Below are positions 20,600 to 29,143 of a stretch of DNA of 64,000 bases, piece by piece. The stretch spans positions 41,066 to 105,065 of the forward strand of contig NZ_JXUW01000008.1 in assembly GCF_000949255.1 (NCBI RefSeq). The letters are read 5' to 3'. Origin of the DNA: Ferrimicrobium acidiphilum DSM 19497 (GTDB lineage Bacteria; Actinomycetota; Acidimicrobiia; Acidimicrobiales; Acidimicrobiaceae). Position numbers and translations under genes: made by a program. The notes under the pieces were generated by a model, which worked only from the letters and a program-made list of their open reading frames with translations, did no database searches and was not told the DNA's origin. The stretch's first letter is position 1. Each line of letters begins with the position of its first letter.

Positions 20600-21120
20600 G
20601 TACGACCTTGGTCTTGGGCGGAACACGCTCTGGAAAGTCGGCCTTTGCCGAGTCGCTCCTTGACAACCAGCCTGCGGTGCACTACATCGCCACTCTGGAG
20701 TCCTCTTCTGACCCTGAATTTATACGCCGCGTCGCTCGCCATCAGGAGCGTCGTGGACCCCGCTATTCAGTGCTCGAACTCGAAGAACCGCGTGATCTAG
20801 TGCGACTGTTGGCCTTTGATGACCACCCGGTACTGTTGGATTCAGTCGGAACCTGGTTGGCACGACTCGATGTCTGCGACGAGGAGAGCTTGAGTATGCT
20901 GACCCAGCAACTAATCGCGACGTTACGCGTTCGACGTAATCCCTTGGTGATCGTCTCTGAAGAGGTAGGGCTGGCTGTTCATCCAACGACGGCGGTCGGT
21001 CGCTGTTTTGTGGATGCCCTTGGATCGATCAACCAGGCATTGACTCTGGTATCAACCCACGTCTTTCTGGTGGTGGCTGGCATTCCGCTCCCGTTGCACG
21101 GCTTTCGTGAGCACTCCTAG
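20596..21120 (+). CDS. cobU: Adenosylcobinamide kinase / cobinamide-phosphate guanylyltransferase
   Basis: 174 residues from GTG. The P-loop GGTRSGKSAFAE is the hallmark of CobU/CobP. HYIATLE, RRVARHQERRG with the guanylylated-His region, DSVGTWLARL and VSEEVGLAVHPTTAVGRCFVDALG all follow in family order. It phosphorylates adenosylcobinamide and adds GMP, preparing the lower-loop attachment of vitamin B12. It is translationally coupled to cobI and 27 bases before cobS. Confidence 0.95.
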   Translation: MSTTLVLGGTRSGKSAFAESLLDNQPAVHYIATLESSSDPEFIRRVARHQERRGPRYSVLELEEPRDLVRLLAFDDHPVLLDSVGTWLARLDVCDEESLSMLTQQLIATLRVRRNPLVIVSEEVGLAVHPTTAVGRCFVDALGSINQALTLVSTHVFLVVAGIPLPLHGFREHS

Positions 21121-21147
21121 AGGTCTCGGTATGGGTGGTCGCTCTGG

Positions 21148-21897
21148 GTGGATGAGTTGATGCGACGAGTGCTCGAAGGCGCACGAGGAGCCGTCGCCTT
21201 CATGACGCTTATCCCGCTTGGAGGGACTCTCAACGCTGTGAGTCTTGTCGTGATCCCACTGACCGGGCTGATCGTAGGTGGTGCATCCCTGGTGGGATTC
21301 TGGATTGGGGACCGATCGGGTTCCACGCTCGTTGGAGCCGTCGTCGCGCTCATCGTGGATGCGGCGATGACCCGAGGACTCCACTATGACGCGGTCGCAG
21401 ATACTGCAGATGGCCTAGCAGGCTTTGTTGAGCGCGAACGTCGCCTTGCAATCATGGATGAGCCAACGGTTGGGGCATTCGCAGTCTTGGCCCTGATCGT
21501 CGTCGTCTTGGTTCGGATATCGGCCTGGTCAACCATTGGGTTTCCAGCCTTTCTGATCGGGATTTTCGTGCTCAGTAGGTGCATGATGGCGCTCTCTATG
21601 ATGTGGTTTCCGCTTGCTAAGGAGAGTTCACTCGCCCGAGTTTTCGCCTCTCAACGCCGACATTGGATAGTCTGGTTCCTACTCTTGGAGGGGTTGCTGG
21701 CAGTTGGTGCCATGATAGTGCTTGGTACACCTATGATGCTGCTCGCGTTGGTGTTCGGTGCCTTGTGTGGACTTGGAGTACTCGCGTTCGCGATACATCA
21801 CCTTCGGGGAATAACCGGTGACGTGGTTGGTGCAGTGGGCTTGGTTGCCGAGACCGGGATGCTTCTAGCCGTGGCAGTGATGAGGATTCATGGTTAG
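21148..21897 (+). CDS. cobS: Adenosylcobinamide-GDP ribazoletransferase (cobalamin synthase)
   Basis: 249 residues from GTG (ATG at 21160 is an alternative). It is a polytopic membrane enzyme with FMTLIPLGG at the start, MTRGLHYDAVADTADGL (metal-binding His/Asp motif) and RLAIMDEPTVGAFAVLALIV. These are the diagnostic CobS blocks. It joins alpha-ribazole to adenosylcobinamide-GDP. It overlaps the following cobD by eight bases. Confidence 0.93.
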   Translation: MDELMRRVLEGARGAVAFMTLIPLGGTLNAVSLVVIPLTGLIVGGASLVGFWIGDRSGSTLVGAVVALIVDAAMTRGLHYDAVADTADGLAGFVERERRLAIMDEPTVGAFAVLALIVVVLVRISAWSTIGFPAFLIGIFVLSRCMMALSMMWFPLAKESSLARVFASQRRHWIVWFLLLEGLLAVGAMIVLGTPMMLLALVFGALCGLGVLAFAIHHLRGITGDVVGAVGLVAETGMLLAVAVMRIHG

Positions 21898-22810
21898 ATT
21901 TCGACGCAGGCGATGTTCCCCAATGGTTGTGCTCGGAGCTATGGTGCTCGATGAGCTAGTCGGCGATCCCACGAACCGTTGGCACCCCGTTCGATGGCTA
22001 GGGGTGGGTTTGAGCTGGTTAGAGGGTAGTGTCTATTCCGATTCGCGGAGTCGTGGTGCCGTGTTCTTTGCACTGGCGCTAACTCCGTCGTTACTACTTC
22101 CCACCGTGTTTAGTCCAGGCGGTCGCCTACTCGAAACCGTTGGACTCTGGTTCACCATCGGTGGCCGATCGCTGACTCGCGAAGCCGAGGAGGTTGCTCG
22201 TTTGCTTGAGCTCGATGATCTGGCTGCGGCGAGATGCCGACTCCGGCATCTGGTTGGCAGAGATGTTGAGGATCTCGGGCCCGAAGAGATTGCTCGTGCG
22301 ACGATAGAATCTGTCGCCGAGAATACCACTGATGCTGTAGTCGGTCCGTTGTTGTGGTATGCGGTGGGCGGTCTAAGTGGGGCGATGACATTCAGGAGCA
22401 TCAATACCCTCGATGCCATGGTAGGACATAAGACGAGTCGGTATCAGAGGTTTGGGTTTGTCTCTGCTAAGGCTGATGACCTAGCGGCTTGCCCAGCATC
22501 TCTGCTGGGGCTTGCCCTGTGTTGGACACTTTCTAATAGGGAGGGCCGCCAGCGGATGGTATCTGCCATGGCACGTTCGCAGCTACACCCGTCGCTGAAT
22601 GCTGGGCTGATCGAGGCGGCGTTTGCCGGTGTGCTTGGCGCTGAACTCGGAGGTGTGAACTGCTACCACGGTATATCGGTGCAGACGCCTCGGTTCGAGG
22701 TAGGTCCACAACCGGGGGTCGGAACTATCCGGCACGCGAGCCGACTATCGCGGCGAGTCGCTTGGGGTAGTGCACTTGTGGCCATGCTTGCTATCGCCGC
22801 TGCTGATTGA
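21890..22810 (+). CDS. cobD: Adenosylcobinamide-phosphate synthase CobD/CbiB
   Basis: 306 residues. Family blocks present: VLDELVGDPTNRWHPVRWLG near the start, LVGRDVEDLGPEEIARATIESVAENTTDAVVGPLLW, and SINTLDAMVGHKTSRYQRFGFVSAKADDLA. It is a membrane protein that attaches aminopropanol (or its phosphate) to adenosylcobyric acid. It is the last gene of the cob run. The lower-ligand genes cobT and cobC and the rest of the ring pathway are not in this window. Confidence 0.93.
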   Translation: MVRFRRRRCSPMVVLGAMVLDELVGDPTNRWHPVRWLGVGLSWLEGSVYSDSRSRGAVFFALALTPSLLLPTVFSPGGRLLETVGLWFTIGGRSLTREAEEVARLLELDDLAAARCRLRHLVGRDVEDLGPEEIARATIESVAENTTDAVVGPLLWYAVGGLSGAMTFRSINTLDAMVGHKTSRYQRFGFVSAKADDLAACPASLLGLALCWTLSNREGRQRMVSAMARSQLHPSLNAGLIEAAFAGVLGAELGGVNCYHGISVQTPRFEVGPQPGVGTIRHASRLSRRVAWGSALVAMLAIAAAD

Positions 22811-22939
22811 CGTCTAACTACTTCTTCTTCGGGCCCCTGACGCCTTTTTAGACCTCGCAGTTTTGCGATGGAACGAGTTGTAGGTAGTGGCATAGTGCTG
22901 CGATAACTCGCCAATAACTTGTTGCGCTGGATTAGCAAT

Positions 22940-22969
22940 CCATATCTTACCATGGCGTCGAAGATATGG
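22940..22969 (+). promoter_or_regulatory. Inverted repeat directly before the cupredoxin start codon
   Basis: CCATATCTT (22940-22948) and AAGATATGG (22961-22969) are exact inverted copies, 12 bases apart, ending one base before the ATG at 22971. In mRNA this would form a 9-bp stem over the place where a ribosome site should be, and no good ribosome site is otherwise visible. As DNA it could be an operator. The function is inferred only. Confidence 0.45.
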
Positions 22970-22970
22970 C

Positions 22971-23357
22971 ATGAGGCAGCTTAGAGTGATCATCTTTACG
23001 GGAGTCATGCTTGTATTAGGTGGCCTGGTACTTGCAGCATGCGGATCCAATGCATCTAGTGTTGGTGCTTCCAATCTCCATCCTGGCCCATCTAGTTCGG
23101 GAAGGTCGGCGACCATTGTTATTAGTAACTTCCAATTCATCCCTGATCAAGTGGTCGTCCATCAGGGCGAAGAGATAATCGTTCACAACGAGGATTCTGT
23201 TGGCCATACCCTCACCGCTAATAATGGAAGCTTTGGCACCGGAGTGATTTCACCAGGGCACACGGTTCATTTCATCATCCATGACAAGCCAGGAACCTAT
23301 CCATTCCTATGTCGTATTCATCAATTTATGACAGGAACCATTGTTGTTGTGAAGTAG
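22971..23357 (+). CDS. Cupredoxin (plastocyanin-like) lipoprotein
   Basis: 128 residues. A lipoprotein signal with LVLAAC puts the lipidated Cys at 24. A Ser-rich linker follows, then a single cupredoxin domain (about 46-128). The type 1 copper ligands are complete: His79 (SVGHTL), Cys114, His117 and Met120 (FLCRIHQFM). It should shuttle electrons on the outer face of the membrane; in acidophilic iron oxidisers, blue copper proteins such as rusticyanin carry electrons from iron, though this one is smaller. Two exported ferritin-like genes follow on the same strand, the first 71 bases later. A strong inverted repeat covers its translation start. Confidence 0.9.
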   Translation: MRQLRVIIFTGVMLVLGGLVLAACGSNASSVGASNLHPGPSSSGRSATIVISNFQFIPDQVVVHQGEEIIVHNEDSVGHTLTANNGSFGTGVISPGHTVHFIIHDKPGTYPFLCRIHQFMTGTIVVVK

Positions 23358-23428
23358 GGAGGTGCCTTAGATACACAACATCTTCTCGTTGGATTGTAAA
23401 TGTTGTAACTTCAGAAAAGGAGCATATA

Positions 23429-24289
23429 GTGACCAAAGATACATTTGACCCACGTCCATTGAATGAACTCATTGAGCAGTCGTCAGATATTCAGTCGGAC
23501 GCCATGAGGGATGCCCGTGAGGGTCTTGCGGAGGCGGTTGAGCTCGGTAAAGAGTTGCGTAGTCACGGTGAGCTCGACCCTTATGAGGCCGAAGCGGTGG
23601 CAGAGCAGAGGCGGAGTATGCTCCGTACCGGACTATTCGGCGCTGGAGCCTTGGCTGCAGCTGGTTTTGGGGCAGCACTCCTTAGCCTTGAGTCGACTCC
23701 TGCGTTCGCATCTACCCCGACGGATGTGCAGATTCTCCAGAGCAACGCCTCGATTGAGGTGCTGGCGGTAAACACCTATAAGACGGCGTTAACGTTACCC
23801 TATATCGGTGGTACAAGCGCAAATGGAGTGGTCAAGGCGTTCGCAGAGACCACTATGCACCAGCATGAACAGCATCTGAGTGCCTTCAATGCGGCGGTGA
23901 AGTCACTGGGGGGTACCCCGCAAAATAGCGCTGATCCAGCGCTTGTTCCGGTAGTAAAGGCGGCAGTTGCAAAGATCACCGGTGCCGAGGGGGTCGTGGC
24001 GCTTGCACTCGAGCTAGAGCAGGCAGCTGCTGAGACCTATGTAAAGGCTACCGGCGTTATCACCTCCAAGAGCGCGAGAACTCTTACCGCCTCGGTCATG
24101 GGGGTAGAGGCGCAGCATGCATCGATTTTGCTTGCCGTGCAAGCGTTGTTGAAAGCCAATGCTCCTCAACTTATAGCTCTCCCTCCGAACGCTGCCGCGC
24201 TGCCAGCGGCTGCTGGATCGATCGGATTTCCAAACGCCTTCTACCCGACGGCCGGCGCACGCCCGCTTGCAGAGGGAGCAGTTAAATGA
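23429..24289 (+). CDS. Tat-exported ferritin-like diiron protein (first of pair)
   Basis: 286 residues from GTG at 23429, chosen for AAAAGGAG six bases upstream; the open frame reaches back into the cupredoxin gene without support. A 60-residue acidic N-terminus precedes a twin-arginine motif (Arg61-Arg62, RRSMLRTGLF) and hydrophobic stretch, probably cut after AFA at about 94. The mature part is a four-helix bundle with plausible diiron ligands in order: Glu in ASIEVLAVNTY, Glu and His in FAETTMHQHEQH, Glu in LELEQAAAETY, and Glu/His in GVEAQHAS. This matches ferritin-like (Ferritin_2-type) domains. It may oxidise or bind iron, or scavenge peroxide, outside the membrane. It overlaps the longest open frame of its paralogue by four bases. 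Confidence 0.82.
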   Translation: MTKDTFDPRPLNELIEQSSDIQSDAMRDAREGLAEAVELGKELRSHGELDPYEAEAVAEQRRSMLRTGLFGAGALAAAGFGAALLSLESTPAFASTPTDVQILQSNASIEVLAVNTYKTALTLPYIGGTSANGVVKAFAETTMHQHEQHLSAFNAAVKSLGGTPQNSADPALVPVVKAAVAKITGAEGVVALALELEQAAAETYVKATGVITSKSARTLTASVMGVEAQHASILLAVQALLKANAPQLIALPPNAAALPAAAGSIGFPNAFYPTAGARPLAEGAVK

Positions 24290-24333
24290 GATACCTAAAT
24301 CGACAGAGTCAAACAAGTAGAAAGGAAGCCACC

Positions 24334-25122
24334 ATGGAGATTAGCGAGGCTGAACTCAAGGCCAAGATTGTGGAACTTGATGAGATTCATCACGACGTCA
24401 GCTTGCCGGCCATGCAGGAGGGGGCGAGCGAATGGGCGGAGCGAGTCGCAGCAGAGCGTGCTCAGGTTGAGGCGGGATCGCGGCTTAATCGGCGCACCTT
24501 TCTACTCGGGGTCGGTGCTACCGTTGGAGCTGGTGCGCTGTTGGCGGCGTGTGGTTCTAACTCGTCAGTTGCCAAGTCTTCTTCGTCCTCGGCTGCGCCA
24601 ACGCTATCGCCATCTACCTTGACTGACCTCCATGTAGCTGCGTTGGCGGCGAGCCTCGAGAGCCTCGGGATCTATGCCTACACCGCTGGTATAAATGCTG
24701 CAAAGGCCGGAAAACTTGGCAGCGTGCCTCCGGCCGTTGTCGTATTCGCAGAGACAGCTCGCGCACAACACAAGGAACATGGAGCGGCCTGGAATGCTAT
24801 TTTGCGTTCTGCGGGTAAACCAGCGGTTACGACGACCGACCCAGTGCTGACGCCGGTTGTCAACAAGGACTTCGCTTCGGTTACCAACACCGTCGATCTC
24901 GCGAAGTTAGCGCTCGAGATCGAGAATATTGCAGGTGAGACCTATCTGTCGGCAATTGGTGTCCTGACGGAGCCTGTCGCGATAAGGACGGCGGCAAGCA
25001 TAGAGCCTGTTGAGATGCAGCACTCTGCGATTCTCAACTTTGTACTTGGGACATATCCGGTGCCAAACGCGTTTGAGCCCACCTCCTTGGCTCGGCCGAC
25101 ATCGGACTACGGCAAACTATAA
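24334..25122 (+). CDS. Tat lipoprotein, ferritin-like diiron protein (second of pair)
   Basis: 262 residues from ATG at 24334 with AAAGGAAG upstream. A 52-residue charged N-terminus precedes RRTFLLGVG (Arg53-Arg54) and a lipobox ending in Cys73 (LLAAC), so it is a Tat-exported lipoprotein. After a Ser-rich linker the helical domain repeats the pattern of the upstream gene: SLESLGIYAY, FAETARAQHKEH, LEIENIAGETY and PVEMQHSA supply the diiron ligands. Both proteins end with a similar PNAF ... RP segment, showing that they are duplicates. It was probably co-transcribed with the first copy and the cupredoxin, suggesting an extracytoplasmic iron/copper redox unit. The substrate is not shown. Confidence 0.82.
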   Translation: MEISEAELKAKIVELDEIHHDVSLPAMQEGASEWAERVAAERAQVEAGSRLNRRTFLLGVGATVGAGALLAACGSNSSVAKSSSSSAAPTLSPSTLTDLHVAALAASLESLGIYAYTAGINAAKAGKLGSVPPAVVVFAETARAQHKEHGAAWNAILRSAGKPAVTTTDPVLTPVVNKDFASVTNTVDLAKLALEIENIAGETYLSAIGVLTEPVAIRTAASIEPVEMQHSAILNFVLGTYPVPNAFEPTSLARPTSDYGKL

Positions 25123-25207
25123 CCAACTCGTTCTTAACCTTACTGAACTCGAGGGATTGGCTCGATGCGAGTCAGTCCCTCGATGTGCCTCCAGCTAATG
25201 TCTCTCT

Positions 25208-27301
25208 ATGAGCACGCAACGCAAACTTAACCTATCGGATCTTGCCCTTCGCCCGATTCCGGGCATGACCTTGCCGAGTCAGGTATCCTTTAGCCCAAGT
25301 GGCGATCACCTCTACTACCTAGCACCGCAAGCGGGCGATAGCCTCGCCCTCTTTGCTTTCGATATAGCCCGACGTGAGGAGCGACTGGTGCTCGCTGTAC
25401 CGAGTGCGGATGAGACGCTCGAAGAGGAGCTTCGCAAACAACGATTACGACAGACGATGGGCGGAATCGGGAGTTTTCAGATCGTTGACGAAGTTAGTGC
25501 ACTGGTAAATGTCGGTGGGGCGTTTCAGCTTGTAGACCTGGGCACAGGTGACGTCATTGATGGGTTCGATTTTTCCGGCGCCCGACAACTCATTAAGGTT
25601 GGAGTCGACCGCTTTGTAGCCACCACCGGAGATGAGATTGTCTTGGTAGGTCGCGATTGCAGTCGAGAGATCCTCGTTGCGGCGGCTGGTGATGGAATGT
25701 CGGTCGGAGTCGCCGAATATGTTGCCCAGGAGGAGCTAGGCCGCATGACCGGAATGTGGTTGGATCCCTCCGGCCGTTGGCTCGCCTATACAGAGGTCGA
25801 CGAGTCGAAGGTGGATCAACATCACATCGTTCGTACCGATCTCCACCCCAACGTTGTTGAGCGTTATCGCTATCCAATGGTTGGTGCCACCAACGCCTCC
25901 GTAGTTCTTTGTCTCCTTGATCTAGAGACACATACGAGAACGGTTGTCGAGAGCGTTGACGCTGATCGCTATCTAGCCAACGTCGTCTGGCTCGACACCG
26001 ATCGGCTGGCTGTATCTTCGCTCAACCGCCAGCAGGATCGGCTGAACCGATGGGTCTATCGTGTTAGCGATGGAGTACGGTTGCCACTCGGTCAGGAGTA
26101 CGGTCAACCGTGGGTGAACCTCGCTGAGAGGGAGTTTGCAATAGATGGCGATCTCCTGACAACCTCTGAGGCCGATCGTCGCCAGCGGCATCTTGTACGC
26201 ATCCACGCCGATGGTACAAGGACGCAGCTTGGTGAGCTCGTTATTCGCGAACTTCTTGGAGTCCAAGGGATGACGGCGCTGGTTGTGGCGACCGGTGACT
26301 CTCCTACCGAGGAGTGGCTCTACCGAGTCGACTTGATTGGAGGTCATTGCGAGCGCATTGGGACTGAATACGGTGTGGCGACCGGTGTTCTCGCTCCCAG
26401 GGGTGATAACGTCTATATCAGCGCGTCTAGCAGGTCACTCGAGCCAAGGGCGATGGTTTCTACCCCGGATGGGAGGAGCGTCTCCATAGCGCAGACGTCT
26501 GCGCCTTTTCTAGTCGCTGAACCCGAGATGATTGAGCTTGAGTCAGCTAGCGGTGAGACCCTTTATGGCGCTGTCTATCTCCCGAGTCCTGAGCGCATCG
26601 AGGGGGCGCCGTTGATCGTCTCAGTCTATGGTGGTCCGCACGCCCAGCTGGTGGTGAACCACTATGGGTTGACCCTAGATCTCCAAGCTCAATACCTAGC
26701 CTCACGCGGTGCGGTGGTGGTCAAGCTCGATAATCGCGGAAGCTACGGCCGTAGCCTCGACTTCGAGGCTTACCTCCATCGTCGCTTCGGGGAGATCGAG
26801 TTGAGTGATCAGCTGCGTGGTGTGGCCTACTGCCAGCGGCGTTGGAGACTCGACTCCGACCGCGTTGGCATCTATGGTTGGAGCTATGGGGGCTACATGA
26901 CCCTGATGGCAATGACGCGGGCTTCAGAGGTGTTCAAGGTCGGTGTAGCGGGTGCCCCTGTAGTGGACTTTCGTTGGTACGACACCGCCTATACGGAGCG
27001 CTATCTCGGTGACCCGGTGGATAATCAAGAAGGATACGAACGATCGTCGGTGCTCGACAAGCTAGAGCGGCTGTCAGGTAAGCTCATGGTCATTCATGGG
27101 TTGATGGATGAGAATGTCCACTTTGGCCATACCTCTTCGCTGATTGCCCGGGCCAATGAACTCGGTAAAGATATTGAGCTGGTGGTCCTACCTTCGAGCC
27201 GTCATGCCCCAACTGACCAGGCGAGTCTTCTTCGAGTCGCTACCAGTCGCACCAGATTTCTTCTTTCGAATCTCGGATTACCTGACGATTCACTGAACTG
27301 A
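25208..27301 (+). CDS. S9-family dipeptidyl peptidase-type serine peptidase
   Basis: 697 residues with no signal peptide, so probably cytoplasmic. The N-terminal two-thirds is a WD/beta-propeller of the DPP IV type. The C-terminal alpha/beta hydrolase has Ser559 (GWSYGGYM), Asp634 (LMDENVH) and His666 (SSRHAP), plus SVYGGPHAQ before it. Such enzymes remove dipeptides or short peptides from N-termini. No EE substrate-anchor motif is certain, though QEELGRMTG lies in the propeller where DPP IV has its Glu pair. It is a stand-alone gene 85 bases after the ferritin-like pair. Confidence 0.9.
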   Translation: MSTQRKLNLSDLALRPIPGMTLPSQVSFSPSGDHLYYLAPQAGDSLALFAFDIARREERLVLAVPSADETLEEELRKQRLRQTMGGIGSFQIVDEVSALVNVGGAFQLVDLGTGDVIDGFDFSGARQLIKVGVDRFVATTGDEIVLVGRDCSREILVAAAGDGMSVGVAEYVAQEELGRMTGMWLDPSGRWLAYTEVDESKVDQHHIVRTDLHPNVVERYRYPMVGATNASVVLCLLDLETHTRTVVESVDADRYLANVVWLDTDRLAVSSLNRQQDRLNRWVYRVSDGVRLPLGQEYGQPWVNLAEREFAIDGDLLTTSEADRRQRHLVRIHADGTRTQLGELVIRELLGVQGMTALVVATGDSPTEEWLYRVDLIGGHCERIGTEYGVATGVLAPRGDNVYISASSRSLEPRAMVSTPDGRSVSIAQTSAPFLVAEPEMIELESASGETLYGAVYLPSPERIEGAPLIVSVYGGPHAQLVVNHYGLTLDLQAQYLASRGAVVVKLDNRGSYGRSLDFEAYLHRRFGEIELSDQLRGVAYCQRRWRLDSDRVGIYGWSYGGYMTLMAMTRASEVFKVGVAGAPVVDFRWYDTAYTERYLGDPVDNQEGYERSSVLDKLERLSGKLMVIHGLMDENVHFGHTSSLIARANELGKDIELVVLPSSRHAPTDQASLLRVATSRTRFLLSNLGLPDDSLN

Positions 27302-27534
27302 GTACTGGATGAGAGCGGGGCTAGTACACCCAGTTCTGGATACCTACTACCGGTAGGTTATGGTAGTGAGGTATGAAGACAGGGGAGCAGATGGATTCTC
27401 AGCGTTCGGCGCTCGCCTCGCTGGTGCCGTGAGGGTGGAGATGCCCTCTGCGTTGTCGGCGGCTAGCTCCAAAAAGGACGTGGCCAAAGACGGATATAGC
27501 TGGCGAGTCCGGCATTCTCCTCAGGCGGTCGGTC

Positions 27535-29118
27535 GTGTCTCAACGCCAGCAGGCTAATCCTTCGACTGGGGTCCATGTTACTGTGAGAAGGCTCGGCGTC
27601 ATCGGCGCCTTTCTTACCTCAATAGTGGCAGCAGTTGTGCTTGTACTCGATGTTGGTGTGACCTTGGCACCGGTTGTACCAGTATCGCTATCACAGCCTC
27701 GCCAGGCGTCTGTTGTCGCTGCGGTTGGTGCTAGGCCCTCTCACCGACTGGTCGGCATTGGTGCCTCAGGAGCCTGGTGGTCGGTGCCCGCATATGCACT
27801 AGGCGTGAAGGATAGGAGGAGAATAGGTCGGTTGCTGTATGGGAATCATGGCCTCCGGCTCTCTCAATTTCGCTTCAACATCGGCGGTGGTGGAGTGGGC
27901 GTCTCCACCTGGTGGAAGGCGCCACCGACCTGGTATACCCCCAATGGTTCGTTCAACTTCGCCACCGACAGCCAGGCGGTCTACTTTCTTCGTCAAGCCG
28001 CAACAGCGCACGTTCACGATCTCGTTGGTTTCGTCAATTCGGCTCCGCCGGCGTTTACTTCGAATCATCAAAGCTGTGGGGGGACACTCCTGACTTCCGC
28101 GATACCAAGTTATGCTCTTGAACTTGCCATGACGGTCCAAGGAATTCAATCGCACTTTGGTGTCAAACTCTCCTATATCTCTCCGATGAATGAGCCGGTT
28201 GGTTCACAGGCGTCCTGTCATCAAGAAGGGATGGCGGTTCCGATCGGTGAGAGAGGTCCGCTCGTGGTTGCGCTCGCCCACGATCTTGCTCGACTCGCCC
28301 CGTGGTGCCATGTAATCGCCGACGAGTCCGCCTTTGTGGCCAATGGGTTTTTGGTAGATACTCCTAAGTGGCTTAGTTATCCAGGGGCATCGGGCGCTGT
28401 CGCCGCCCTTGCCTACCACGGATACGACTATCCAGATGCGCAGACTTTGCGGAGTGTCCACCGACTCGCCAACCAGCTCCATCACCAGGTCTGGGCGACC
28501 GAGATCTGTTGTCATACCCCGAACGGTTTTGCCTATCAGTATGACCCAACCATGATCTCAGGTATCTGGCTTGCTGACACCATATATAACGATCTGATGG
28601 TTGCTGGCGCCTCTGTATTCGACTGGTGGCTTGCTCTCTCTCCAGATCTGGGTTGTAACCCAGCAGCAGACCCCACCTGCTTTGCGGACATCAATGCGCT
28701 CGGTCGCAATGATGGACTGATCTACTTTGACCTCCACGGCGGTGCGAATGGAGACCATCGTCTTTATCTAACCAAACGCTATTGGGTATTGGCCAACTTC
28801 TCACGTTACCTGCGTCCAGGAGCCGAACTCTACCCGGTTGCGACCTCCGACCCGCGCGTCAAGGCGCTTGCTGCACGCGAGGGCAACCGAGAGATGATCA
28901 TAGCCATCAATCGCAGCCCCGAGGGATCTCCACCAATCCCGCTAGTGATCGAGTTTCCTCCAAGATCAGGTCGATTGACCCCCAGCTACTCGGTGCAGAC
29001 ATCCTTCACTGATAGTTTGAAACCGGTGGCCAACCCCACGGTAACTGGTTCGATTATCGCGACGCTCAGTCAGCCATTTAGCGTGACCACCTACGTCTTT
29101 GACCGCAGCAACAAGTAG
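27535..29118 (+). CDS. Secreted GH30-like glycoside hydrolase
   Basis: 527 residues. A signal sequence is visible (about 17-45, ending near VSLSQPRQA). The TIM-barrel has the clan A pattern: acid/base Glu220 in ISPMNEP and nucleophile Glu323 in WATEICC, with LSQFRFNIGGGG early in the barrel as in GH30 enzymes. The C-terminal part (about 440-525) is a beta-sandwich like that of GH30. It probably cleaves an external beta-linked polysaccharide such as xylan or glucan. The GTG start has no strong ribosome site; another GTG 36 bases downstream is possible. It is followed 25 bases later by glmU. Confidence 0.82.
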   Translation: MSQRQQANPSTGVHVTVRRLGVIGAFLTSIVAAVVLVLDVGVTLAPVVPVSLSQPRQASVVAAVGARPSHRLVGIGASGAWWSVPAYALGVKDRRRIGRLLYGNHGLRLSQFRFNIGGGGVGVSTWWKAPPTWYTPNGSFNFATDSQAVYFLRQAATAHVHDLVGFVNSAPPAFTSNHQSCGGTLLTSAIPSYALELAMTVQGIQSHFGVKLSYISPMNEPVGSQASCHQEGMAVPIGERGPLVVALAHDLARLAPWCHVIADESAFVANGFLVDTPKWLSYPGASGAVAALAYHGYDYPDAQTLRSVHRLANQLHHQVWATEICCHTPNGFAYQYDPTMISGIWLADTIYNDLMVAGASVFDWWLALSPDLGCNPAADPTCFADINALGRNDGLIYFDLHGGANGDHRLYLTKRYWVLANFSRYLRPGAELYPVATSDPRVKALAAREGNREMIIAINRSPEGSPPIPLVIEFPPRSGRLTPSYSVQTSFTDSLKPVANPTVTGSIIATLSQPFSVTTYVFDRSNK

Positions 29119-29143
29119 CCTGGAGTCGTAGAAGGAGGTACCT

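Noticed and set aside
22814..23140. 108-codon minus-strand frame
   Set aside because: It is antisense to the well-supported cupredoxin gene and lacks a recognisable domain.
23309..23428. Longer start for the first ferritin-like protein
   Set aside because: It overlaps the cupredoxin gene; the GTG at 23429 has AAAAGGAG upstream.
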